Below are positions 11,362-19,480 of a DNA stretch of 39,284 bases, piece after piece. The notes under the pieces are model-generated. The model was not told the origin of the DNA. It made no database searches and was given only the letters and a program-made list of their open reading frames with translations. Location of the stretch: the NCBI GenBank assembly GCA_023139105.1, contig JAGLOF010000029.1:1-39284 (forward strand), written 5' to 3'. The translations under genes were made by a program, and so were the position numbers. The DNA is from a bacterium. GTDB lineage: Bacteria > Zhuqueibacterota > QNDG01 > JAGLOF01. How positions within the stretch are numbered: the first letter of the stretch is position 1; each line of letters opens with the position of its first letter.

Positions 11362-12423
11362 TTATTCATAATTTAATGTAATCCATTTTTCAGGAGTAAA
11401 GTTAAGTTTTGAAACATTCCTTCCATGCACAAGCCAGCGATTTATAGAACCAGCTTTTAAGGGAACAGGTAATCGGGTATATTGCTCACTGGCTGTACGT
11501 TGGAAAAAAACTATCGAAATATTAGTAGAACCATTTTTTATCATATCCAGAAAAATTTTATATTCTCTTTTATTTTTAAATTTTTCATCCTTTTTTTTCT
11601 TGTATATAATTTAATGCTTAGACATTATTGATAATTGAAACCAAGTTTCAACCATAAAATTCAAATTATCTCTTGCACTACCTGAAATAAGCTCTTGATT
11701 TAGCATTGAATCAGATAGATTTTTAGGAACCTTTACTTTTTTTATATTAGATTTTATTTGGTAAAATACAACTGAAAAAAACAAATCCCCTTTGGGAAGT
11801 GAAGAAATTGGAATTTCAAATTCTGCTTCAGAATGATTTCCCATTTCAATTAAATTTGCATACCACCCAAATTGCTCTATTTGCGATTTTCTGTATTCAT
11901 CTCCCAATCATTCACTGTTTCTGGGGTATTTATTTCCTAATTTTTTTCTAGGTCCCTTAAAATCATAAACTAACCGCCAACTTTTGTTTCTTTTTGCATA
12001 TTCAGCAGTAATTAAACCTGTTGAAGAATGCAGTATTTTAATTTTTCCTTTATTTGAGAATCCTTATGAAGAAAATCCGCCTGATTTACCACGTATGGCA
12101 ATGAATAATGTATCTTCATAATTCATAAAAAAAAGAGAATCACCTCCATAAAGCTTGTATTTACTTGAACTACTCCATTCTTCATCATCAATAACTCCAT
12201 CAATTGAAATAGAATTTCCTTTAGGAATGAAAATTGAATTTGAACCTATTGATTTCTGATTAACTTTTCCATTACGATTAAATACTAAATCAACTGTATC
12301 TTTTTCCTCTGTTGTTAATTTTTTGACTATTTCCCCTTCTGTATGTCCAGATTGGTTTTGTGAACAAGCATAGCTGAACATAAAGGCAATTATTAAGGCT
12401 ATAAAAGCTGCTTTAATTTTCAT
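11362..12423 (-). pseudogene. Decayed lipoprotein gene with CBM9/DOMON-like region, three in-frame stops
   Basis: One reading frame of 354 codons runs from the ATG at 12423 to the TAA at 11362 and is interrupted by only three stops: TAA at 12064-12066, TGA at 11908-11910 and TAA at 11611-11613. No frameshift is needed to read through. The start encodes a lipoprotein signal (MKIKAAFIALIIAFMFSYAC). The middle contains SISIDGVIDDEEW, which resembles carbohydrate-binding-module-9/DOMON-like extracellular domains, and the part after the TGA (FGWYANLIEMGNHSEAEF) fits the same fold. The third segment (11362-11610) could be a separate domain or the original C terminus. AT-rich random DNA would give about five times more stops, so this is a former gene. 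The first segment alone (12064-12423, 119 residues) could still be made as a short lipoprotein. Confidence 0.72.
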
Positions 12424-12510
12424 TGGATTCTCCAGCCACTAATTATTTTGAGTTAAGTATTATTTTATTAAAACTGAGTGTTCGCATAGTAATATTTTTT
12501 GTCTCTATTA

Positions 12511-12849
12511 TTATTGTCGTTCAATTTCATTCAGAATTGTACTTGTTTTCTCGTTTTCCGGATCTTATTCAAGAGATCGTTTTAGTTCCTTTTTCGCTTT
12601 CTCAAATTGACCCAATTCTCTGTAAGCCCAGCCTAATTGGTGATGTGCAGAAGATGATTTTGGAAAAGTCTTACAATTAAATTCCAATACAAGAAGCCCA
12701 GCTTCCGTTTTATGTTCTAATATAAGTTTATACCCTAAGCGGCTGAGTTACCCATTCTTACACTCAAACTCTTCGGGGTTGATTTTGTATCTTGAAATCA
12801 ATTTCTCTATTTCGGTATTCGAATCGGCATCAGACATCAAAACAGATAA
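12511..12849 (-). pseudogene. TPR-type C-terminal tail of the beta-lactamase-family gene, cut off by in-frame stops
   Basis: Directly after the TAG stop of the serine hydrolase gene (12850-12852) the same frame continues for 113 codons to a double TAA at 12508-12513. It has two more stops inside, TAA at 12748-12750 and TAA at 12565-12567. The readable peptide contains a tetratricopeptide-like segment (HHQLGWAYRELGQFEKAKKE). Serine beta-lactamase-family proteins of Bacteroidetes often carry exactly such a C-terminal TPR tail after a linker. I read this as the tail of the same protein, lost by nonsense mutation. The plus strand here has a shadow frame that I do not consider a gene. Confidence 0.65.
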
Positions 12850-14016
12850 CTATGGCAGAATATGATAATCACCTCCTTCGAGGATTTTCATTATTTCATT
12901 ACGAATAAAATTTAATCTGGTGTGTCCAGTATTATTCAGCACTAAAATGAAACGTTCGCTCTGAGGAAACCAGGCATAAAGACTATTAAAGCCTGGATAT
13001 GCCCCTGTATGACCAATGTAATCATGTCTTCTTCCGTTGATAGTCACATTCCCAACAAATAATCCAAAACCATATCCAAATTCATTACGTATTTTGATTT
13101 GCATACTCATCATTTCATTTGTCATTTTTTTTGAGATAAGTGTGCTATTTATTAAAGCTTTGTGCCATTTCCATAAATCATTTACCGTTGAATAAACCGA
13201 ACCGGCACCTAATACAGTGGTTGGGCTACTATAATCTGAGCGGGTGAACCTGAAGTTCCAATATTCATATGGAGAAGCCATTTGTGGCACAATTGTATTA
13301 ATATCAATGCATCCAGAATTTGTCATATTTAGAGGCTCAAAAATCTTTTCATTCATTACCTTTGCAAAAGGGTTAGCATATACTTTTTCAATAATTGTTG
13401 CCAATATTCGATACCCCGAATTGCTATAATTGAAACGAGAACCCGGTTCAAACTCAAGGTCAAGATTTTTAAAGAGTTCAAGGAATTCTCTATTAGAATA
13501 TTCTTTAACCCACAGTTCGCTGTACCAGTTTTCAAGGGTTGAGAAGTTAGGAATACCTGAGGTGTGATTCATTAAATTTCGAATGCTTATTTTAGATCCT
13601 TGCTTTGCCGGATAATCAGGTAAGTAATCAGTTATCTTTCCGTCAAGATTTATTTTTCCTTCATCTACAAGCTGTAGAATCAACATACAGGTAAATTGTT
13701 TTGATACTGATGCAAGCTTAAACTTAGAATCCATTCTATGAGGGACATTCCATTCCATATTCGCAAGTCCAATAGCTTTGCTATAGATTACTACATCTTT
13801 TTCGACTATTTGAATTACGCCATTTAATATTTTGTATTCATAAGCTTTTGAAATGAACTCATCGATTTTACTAACTCGATCTAACGGATTTGTATCTATA
13901 TCAATTGTTTCTGTTGAATCATTTGATATAGATGAACAATCATTATTATTCAATTTTTGCTGACCATTGCAAGACAAACACAACATAAATACGATGCATA
14001 TTTTTACTATTTTCAT
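12850..14016 (-). CDS. Serine beta-lactamase-family hydrolase (class C / PBP4-like), probable lipoprotein
   Basis: The 388-residue product starts at an ATG with AGGAAT 7 nt upstream. It begins with a hydrophobic signal ending in CLSC, a probable lipid-attachment cysteine with a loose lipobox. The fold motifs are in order: SVSK (nucleophile Ser and Lys of SxxK) near residue 104, YSN near 196 (YxN) and HTG near 337 (the KTG equivalent). This is the family of class C beta-lactamases, D-aminopeptidases and esterases. The genomic context does not favour antibiotic resistance over peptide or ester hydrolysis. The natural gene was probably longer: the frame downstream of the stop still encodes a TPR-like tail. 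The catalytic part looks complete, so it may remain active as a shortened protein. Confidence 0.85.
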   Translation of the reverse strand: MKIVKICIVFMLCLSCNGQQKLNNNDCSSISNDSTETIDIDTNPLDRVSKIDEFISKAYEYKILNGVIQIVEKDVVIYSKAIGLANMEWNVPHRMDSKFKLASVSKQFTCMLILQLVDEGKINLDGKITDYLPDYPAKQGSKISIRNLMNHTSGIPNFSTLENWYSELWVKEYSNREFLELFKNLDLEFEPGSRFNYSNSGYRILATIIEKVYANPFAKVMNEKIFEPLNMTNSGCIDINTIVPQMASPYEYWNFRFTRSDYSSPTTVLGAGSVYSTVNDLWKWHKALINSTLISKKMTNEMMSMQIKIRNEFGYGFGLFVGNVTINGRRHDYIGHTGAYPGFNSLYAWFPQSERFILVLNNTGHTRLNFIRNEIMKILEGGDYHILP

Positions 14017-14050
14017 ATTATTATTCCTGATTGACTTCTCCGCTACGATT

Positions 14051-14215
14051 AGTAAATGTTAACATCCATTTATAATATGGATACTGCTAAATGTTGCACT
14101 CCAGGCATCGTGACCTGATTTTTCAAAACTGTATCCAGGATTGCATCAATATTCCAGTCTGTAAGCTCACATTTTTAGGAAAGTGTTTGACTAATACTTG
14201 AGTCATACATTATAT
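14051..14215 (-). pseudogene. Possible short coding remnant
   Basis: Between the hydrolase start and the ankyrin gene end, the minus strand reads as two protein-like pieces in different frames. The first is KCELTDWNIDA, preceded by a stop. The second is PGYSFEKSGHDAWSATF, running to a TAA near 14052. The composition is coding-like and would join with one frameshift. I do not recognise the family, and the whole 235-bp gap could simply be noncoding. Confidence 0.25.
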
Positions 14216-14251
14216 TAACTGTATTTTTTTCTTCATTTTTTGATCTTTTAA

Positions 14252-15907
14252 CTATTTTAATGCATTGGCTAAATAAGCGCGCTTATCACAATAGATAAAA
14301 TGATCGCCTTTAAACGACGCAGCCACAATGCATTGGTCCAAACCAATACCCGCAGCTTCGGTCTTGACATTCTGATAAACATGCTCATTGGCACCGGAAT
14401 GCATAGGAAAGACAGCATTAGGACTCAGCTTTCTTAAGGTATAGTAAGTCCCTTGAAGCACTTCATCACTATATCCTCCACCACAGCCACCACCAGCCAA
14501 TAAAAAGGCTACATCGATTTGTTTATTCATGGAGGCAATATAATCGATCTCCTGGTGATAGGCATTGTTTTGAGTCTTCGATTTATTGGCGTGATCTCCT
14601 GCATGATACAGGGTAATTCCATCAACCGTTACTACAAAACCAACTCCAGCATCTGTTGAGCGAATGGTTTGGATATGCATATCATTAATCAATTTGTCAG
14701 ACCTTGGGGCCAGATAGACATATTTTTCACTGCTTACACGCCTGGGATTAAACCCTAAAATGTATTGAATATTTGAAATTTGACTGCTCCAATTAAAAAT
14801 TTTAGAATCATAGTGATCTCCATGTGAGTGGCTCACAAATACACATACATTCAAATTTTTTAATTCTTCGGGTTGGATATACCCGTTGATTAAATTGGCA
14901 TGAACGGGCTTCTCGCCCCGATTAGTATAATCAAAAATCAGTAAATGTTGTTTCGTTCTAATGGCCCACGCACTGTGTCCCAGATACCAAATATGGGCCG
15001 TACCAGATGGGATAACAGACGATAATGTTGGCATTTCAGGAATTGCCCCCTGAGCGCGTCCCCCATTCTGTTGGAGATATTGACTGACATCACGGTGGCC
15101 ATATAACATGGCATAATCGAGAGGCGTTTTTCCATTTTCACAGACCACATTGATATCCAGCCCATGTGTCACCATAGACTTAATCATATCCAGGCGGCCC
15201 CCGGCAGCTGCCTTATGGATGTATCCATGGCCGGATTGGGTTTGAATATTCAAGTTAACGCCAGCTTCATTGAGTAAATCAATAACTTCATTTTGTCCAC
15301 TTGTAACAGCCCTGTTTAGTATCTGCTCCATGGCATTGGTCTTGACATCAAAACTATTCAATTGGCCACCATTTGACAGGAGTATACGGCCCACTTCAGC
15401 TTTTCCTGATTCTACAGCCAAGTCCAGAGGTGTTGTCTGACGGCTGTCTTTAACATTGACATCCGCTCCTTTATTAAGTAACAGACGTGCAATGACTGTA
15501 TTTCCACTACGTGCACATGCATGAAGAAGCGTACGCCTTCTATACCCACGAACAGCAGTGTCAGCTCCATGTTCAATAAGCAATTTAGCAACATTATTCC
15601 GGCTCAAATCAAGAGCCTGATACAACGGTGTCAGCCCATTTTTATTTTTTATGTCCAGCCTAGCCCCTTTTTGAACCAGGTAATTGATAATGTTGCTTCT
15701 CCCTTTAGAGACAGCACTATGAATGGGTGCATTCCCTTTATTATCCAATTGATTGAGCTGAGACATATCCTGAGCTAATATTGCTGTAACTTTTTGCAAG
15801 TTACCAGCCCGGGCTGCTTGATGAATCTCATTGGCCCAGACTGCACTGTTAAATATTACAAACAGCAATAAAGCGTGAATTCTGCTATATCTTTTCATAT
15901 CTATCAT
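14252..15907 (-). CDS. Secreted ankyrin-repeat / metallo-beta-lactamase-fold hydrolase fusion
   Basis: I chose the ATG at 15907 (MIDMKRYSRI) because AAAGGA lies 8 nt upstream; an earlier ATG at 15937 lacks a site. The protein (551 residues) has a signal peptide ending near VWA. About eight ankyrin repeats follow (residues 25-285; motifs such as GNAPIHSAVSKGR and NGLTPLYQA), then a UlaG-like metallo-beta-lactamase domain. The metal-binding HxHxDH is present as SHSHGDH, with later ligands in YHAGDHAN and a conserved FPMHSG. Such domains hydrolyse lactones, phosphodiesters or similar esters at a two-metal centre. The ankyrin part probably binds a protein. A GGGCGGG loop precedes the last motif. 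The gene follows the permease gene by 53 bp on the same strand and may belong to the PadR operon. The substrate is unknown. Confidence 0.85.
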   Translation of the reverse strand: MIDMKRYSRIHALLLFVIFNSAVWANEIHQAARAGNLQKVTAILAQDMSQLNQLDNKGNAPIHSAVSKGRSNIINYLVQKGARLDIKNKNGLTPLYQALDLSRNNVAKLLIEHGADTAVRGYRRRTLLHACARSGNTVIARLLLNKGADVNVKDSRQTTPLDLAVESGKAEVGRILLSNGGQLNSFDVKTNAMEQILNRAVTSGQNEVIDLLNEAGVNLNIQTQSGHGYIHKAAAGGRLDMIKSMVTHGLDINVVCENGKTPLDYAMLYGHRDVSQYLQQNGGRAQGAIPEMPTLSSVIPSGTAHIWYLGHSAWAIRTKQHLLIFDYTNRGEKPVHANLINGYIQPEELKNLNVCVFVSHSHGDHYDSKIFNWSSQISNIQYILGFNPRRVSSEKYVYLAPRSDKLINDMHIQTIRSTDAGVGFVVTVDGITLYHAGDHANKSKTQNNAYHQEIDYIASMNKQIDVAFLLAGGGCGGGYSDEVLQGTYYTLRKLSPNAVFPMHSGANEHVYQNVKTEAAGIGLDQCIVAASFKGDHFIYCDKRAYLANALK

Positions 15908-15960
15908 GGTGTTTTTCCTTTGATTGTTGTTGTTCATTCCAGTACAAAAACGATTTTTAA

Positions 15961-18618
15961 CTATTCATACCTTAATGTCTCAACGGGATTGACTCTGGCA
16001 GCCAGATAGGCGCGCACCGCAACAGGAATAATGGCCAGGCACAGGGCAGAAATACCTGGTATGGCGAATAATTGCCAATCTAAAGTAGTTCGATTTGCAT
16101 AGTTTTCTAACCACTTGCCAACAATTAGATAGGAAACTGGTAAAGCTAATGCATTCGCAGCCAGAACAAGCCAGACGAAGCGGCGTGCAATTAGTGTGAT
16201 AAGAATAGGGATTGAAGCACCTAAGGTCTTTCGGATACCAATCTCTTTCATCCGGTGTTGAACTATAAATGAGGTTAAACCGAGGAGTCCTAATGATGCA
16301 GAAATTAAACCCATTGCGGTTAAAATATGCAAGAGCTTGCCCATCTGCGTCTCTTTTCGATAGAGACGCCCAAAATCATCATTCAAGAAGAAACCTGCAA
16401 ATGGGATATCTGGAAATAAAGCAGCCCACTTCTCTTCTATCGATTTGAGTGCGGTTGACAGGGAAGCAGATGACAAAGTCAGGGTTAACATATCAAAGCG
16501 AGAAGATGAAACCTCCATATACATCGGCTCCATTTCTCGTCCCAACCCTTGAAAATAAAAGTTTTTAACCACCCCTACAATGCTCTTCCACCTGGAGAAA
16601 TAGCTTTCATGATAGCGCTCACCAATAGCCTCTTCTGCTGAGTTGTATCCCAATACTTTCACTGCAGATTCATTGATGATGAACGCCCTATTCTCATCAT
16701 TCATGGCTTCATTGAACAGGCGCCCGGCAACTATGGGAATTTGATAATCTGTGAAGAACTGATCATCACAGGAGAGGAAGTTAATTAGTGGTCCTCCGGA
16801 AGTCTTGCTCTCTGACTTTGCAAGGGCATTCCGCCTGAGTCCTCTCCCCGGGACACTGGATGAGGCTGTGACGCCCATGACGCCATCCACATTAAAAAAT
16901 TCATTCTGGATCAGCTTGGTCTGTTTGCGGACCTTGGCATTCATCCGGTACGGAATGACATATTTATACGTCATATCAAAACCAAGTTCACCACTGGAGA
17001 GATAGCCTAGCTGTTGGTGTACTGCTGTAGCACCTACTGCTAAAAAAATGGAGATGGCAAACTGTCCAATAACCAGCACCCTAAGCATGGATGCACCGCG
17101 AGTTCCGGTTGTAGTTCCCCTGAGGACTTGATCGGGCGAGAATCGCGTGAGTACAAATGCAGGGTAAAATCCAGACAGTCCACCTACGACAACTATCAAT
17201 AGCGCAAATGTCAAAGCAACCTGAGGGTGAAACAGCCCAAGCAAACTCAATGTGGTTCCGGCAAATTCATTAAATAGAGGCAGGAGGCCCTGTGCAATCA
17301 GTATTGATACACTTGATGCAACAAAAGTAATTATGATTGACTCGCCCAAAAATTGACTCATCAATTGAGAACGTCTGGCACCAATAACCTTTCTAAGACC
17401 CACCTCTTTGATTCGCGTTACTGCTCGGGCATTGGATAGATTAATGAAATTCATACATCCAATGGCCAAAATCAAGAGAGCGATGATGCTATAAATTACT
17501 AAAAAATTACGATTTCCAAGCACTTCAAGATTACCCCTAATGGGTAGCTCTCTTGAATGGGACTCAAAATGAACATCCTTCAATGGTTGCAGGTAGTACT
17601 CCCGTGTTTGTCCCCAGGCTTTAAAATCTTTTCCAACAAACTGGTATGCGATTTCTTTTATTTCATTGTCAAAAACAATTTTAGATGTGCCAGGTGCCAA
17701 CCGAACATAAGTACAAACCGGCCCTGCATGCCATTCAGTAAATAACCAATGTTCCTTAAAACGCATCAACGGAAGTAATATTTCATATTTTATATGTGTA
17801 TTAGACTGTGGATTTTTAAGAATACCAGCCACAGTGAACACATTACTATTAACTTCAACTCCCATTCTTTCTAATCTTGGATCTTTAATGATGAGCTGCG
17901 CACCTATAACATGAATATTTCCAAAGTATTTTTTTGCCATTCGTTCTGTGATGAGTATTTCAGATGGATTCTGTAAAACGGTCTCCAAATTGCCTGATAT
18001 CAATTGGATTGAAAATAGATCAAGACACTCCGGCTCCACATAGAATACTTGGTCTTCAAACCCTTTAAACATATCATTTTCTACCTGAACGTGGTATGTA
18101 GGCATAAACCGCGCTGCTACTTCAACTTCAGGATATTCTGATTTTAAAATATCAGCAACCGGGGTACTTATTCTGGCTGTCACAAATTCACCAACAGGGA
18201 CTTTTCTATATTCAAGAATACGAAAGATTCGAGCGGCACCTTCATGATATTGATCATAGCTGCCCTCATGGGCTACATAAAGCATCATGATCATGCAGCA
18301 GGCTAATCCCATTGCCAGACCACATACATTTATAAAGCTGAATCCTTTATGTTTTTTTATGTTTCGCATAGCCAGTTTTGCATGATTGCCAAACATATGC
18401 ACCCTCCAGAAAAAATAATTTGAGATAAAATGGGGAATTGATTTAAATGCCTGCCTCCAGTACCATAAATCAGCACACCGCTTCCCTTGAGCCTCACATT
18501 TCTCTTCATAAAACTCCTCAAAATCACCTAACAGCATATCTCGGTCTTTAGATGAGAGTACAGCAAGAAGGATACGCTCAGCCCATTTCGGGGGGTGTAT
18601 ATCAGATTGTTGTATCAT
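15961..18618 (-). CDS. MacB/FtsX-type ABC transporter permease with N-terminal prefix domain
   Basis: The 885-residue protein begins with a cytoplasmic permease-prefix region (PPKWAERILLAV to about residue 75) found in PadR-linked permeases. Two FtsX-type halves follow: a membrane helix at about 95-115, a large periplasmic MacB-like domain, helices around 375-490 (EVGLRKVIGARRSQL), a second periplasmic domain, and terminal helices with EIGIRKTLGAS. FtsX/MacB permeases do not move solutes through a pore. They transmit force to extract lipoproteins, peptides or drugs from the periplasm, powered by a separate ATPase. No ATPase gene is nearby. The start ATG overlaps the end of the PadR gene by 4 bp, so the two are translated together, and PadR probably controls this permease. 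Confidence 0.92.
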   Translation of the reverse strand: MIQQSDIHPPKWAERILLAVLSSKDRDMLLGDFEEFYEEKCEAQGKRCADLWYWRQAFKSIPHFISNYFFWRVHMFGNHAKLAMRNIKKHKGFSFINVCGLAMGLACCMIMMLYVAHEGSYDQYHEGAARIFRILEYRKVPVGEFVTARISTPVADILKSEYPEVEVAARFMPTYHVQVENDMFKGFEDQVFYVEPECLDLFSIQLISGNLETVLQNPSEILITERMAKKYFGNIHVIGAQLIIKDPRLERMGVEVNSNVFTVAGILKNPQSNTHIKYEILLPLMRFKEHWLFTEWHAGPVCTYVRLAPGTSKIVFDNEIKEIAYQFVGKDFKAWGQTREYYLQPLKDVHFESHSRELPIRGNLEVLGNRNFLVIYSIIALLILAIGCMNFINLSNARAVTRIKEVGLRKVIGARRSQLMSQFLGESIIITFVASSVSILIAQGLLPLFNEFAGTTLSLLGLFHPQVALTFALLIVVVGGLSGFYPAFVLTRFSPDQVLRGTTTGTRGASMLRVLVIGQFAISIFLAVGATAVHQQLGYLSSGELGFDMTYKYVIPYRMNAKVRKQTKLIQNEFFNVDGVMGVTASSSVPGRGLRRNALAKSESKTSGGPLINFLSCDDQFFTDYQIPIVAGRLFNEAMNDENRAFIINESAVKVLGYNSAEEAIGERYHESYFSRWKSIVGVVKNFYFQGLGREMEPMYMEVSSSRFDMLTLTLSSASLSTALKSIEEKWAALFPDIPFAGFFLNDDFGRLYRKETQMGKLLHILTAMGLISASLGLLGLTSFIVQHRMKEIGIRKTLGASIPILITLIARRFVWLVLAANALALPVSYLIVGKWLENYANRTTLDWQLFAIPGISALCLAIIPVAVRAYLAARVNPVETLRYE

Positions 18619-18953
18619 GAATCACCCCGGTTCAATGCCAGATCCGGCAGGTCAGACCACATATCATCCTGAACTTTCTTGAGTCTTTCAAGGGCAGCAA
18701 TGCCCTGTGCTGTAAGTCTGAAATACCGTTTTCGTCTTCCTCCCCGTTCTGCTGTAGGCGCACCGTCAATAGCGTCAAGGAATCCCCACTGTGTTAAACG
18801 GTCAAGAGGAACATAGATAGCACCTATTGACCATTCCTGCTGAGTTCTTTCAATAATAAGTTTACGAATAGTGACACCGTAGGCACCGTCACCAAGTTTC
18901 CAGACAGCCAACAGAACAAGTTCTTCTGCACGAGATAGTATTTTAGTAGTCAT
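18615..18953 (-). CDS. PadR-family transcriptional regulator
   Basis: This 112-residue protein has the winged-helix layout of the short PadR subfamily. An N-terminal helix (SRAEELVLLAVWKL) and recognition region lead to the wing (GGRRKRYFRLTAQG), followed by a C-terminal helix for dimerisation. PadR proteins are usually ligand-responsive repressors that also repress their own operon. The ATG at 18953 has AGGGA 8 nt upstream. Its 3' end overlaps the permease start. Three 14-bp near-palindromes within 90 bp upstream (18972-19043) are good candidates for its operators. Confidence 0.93.
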   Translation of the reverse strand: MTTKILSRAEELVLLAVWKLGDGAYGVTIRKLIIERTQQEWSIGAIYVPLDRLTQWGFLDAIDGAPTAERGGRRKRYFRLTAQGIAALERLKKVQDDMWSDLPDLALNRGDS

Positions 18954-18971
18954 ATAGAGTCCCTTTATTTC

Positions 18972-19043
18972 TTCTGATTATAGAATAGCAAATTAAAAAA
19001 ATATGTTCTGATTTTAGAAGATACATTATTTCTACGATCAGAA
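18972..19043. promoter_or_regulatory. Three TTCTGATNNTAGAA boxes, candidate PadR operators
   Basis: Three 14-bp sites share the pattern TTCTGAT-NN-TAGAA. They are 18972-18985 (TTCTGATTATAGAA, plus strand), 19006-19019 (TTCTGATTTTAGAA, plus strand) and 19030-19043 (read on the minus strand, TTCTGATCGTAGAA). Each is an imperfect palindrome with TTCT/AGAA arms. The starts are 34 and 24 bp apart, and the first ends 19 bp inside the 5' flank of the PadR start. PadR dimers bind such dyads. The dyads are seen; assigning them to PadR is inference from position. Confidence 0.6.
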
Positions 19044-19124
19044 CAAATAAAAGTTGCATTTCTTACGATTATTTTCCTCGAATGCTTCTATCGGTTCTTT
19101 CGCTTATAAACCACAAAACAACAA

Positions 19125-19160
19125 ACGATTACGATTACGATACCGATACCGATACCGAAT
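19125..19160. repeat. Six-unit hexamer repeat
   Basis: Six consecutive 6-bp units read ACGATT, ACGATT, ACGATA, CCGATA, CCGATA, CCGAAT. The gradual drift from one unit to the next suggests slippage expansion or a small structured/recombination site. It lies in the divergent intergenic region and overlaps no gene. Confidence 0.7.
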
Positions 19161-19480
19161 GTATGGAGAATTAGTGGGAGGGAGCCTGGCTAAGCAAAAC
19201 ATGCCCAGCGAAGCTGAATCTTCTCTGCGCTCAAACGAGATTATCCACCCACACCTTCTTATAATAGAATATTTTGATTGATTTTGTGAAAAAAAAAGAA
19301 TATATTGAACTATTCCAATTACTATTAAAACTGGATTTTCAACGTCAGCAGCTTATCAAACAGTATCAGTGCAGTAATTAATGGAGTCAAATAATATATT
19401 TTATAAAATAATTATATTACATTAACTTGTTTCATTGGGGAAGACAGGTCTCATCTCTCCCCCCATTTTTGGGAGGCCTC

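Larger units (their letters stand above)
18954..19480. other. Divergent intergenic region
   Basis: This 527-bp gap lies between the minus-strand PadR operon and the plus-strand operon starting at 19481. Besides the three PadR-like boxes it contains a hexamer repeat (19125-19160) and a perfect 14-bp AT palindrome TATTTTATAAAATA at 19397-19410 ahead of the plus-strand operon. The middle (19160-19280) can be read as a short frame but has no convincing ribosome site or homology, and I do not call it a gene. Confidence 0.5.

Noticed and set aside
12423-12680. Plus-strand frame of 85 codons as a membrane protein gene
   Set aside because: The opposite strand encodes a readable TPR tail in frame with the hydrolase gene; the plus-strand frame is its hydrophobic-looking shadow and has no homology.
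11362-12852. Stop-codon reassignment (TAA/TAG/TGA read as sense)
   Set aside because: All three stop types would need reassignment, yet the intact neighbouring genes contain none in frame and use them as normal ends.
19054-19281. Plus-strand 75-codon frame as a small gene
   Set aside because: It spans the hexamer repeat, lacks a ribosome site and gives a low-complexity Arg/Tyr stretch.
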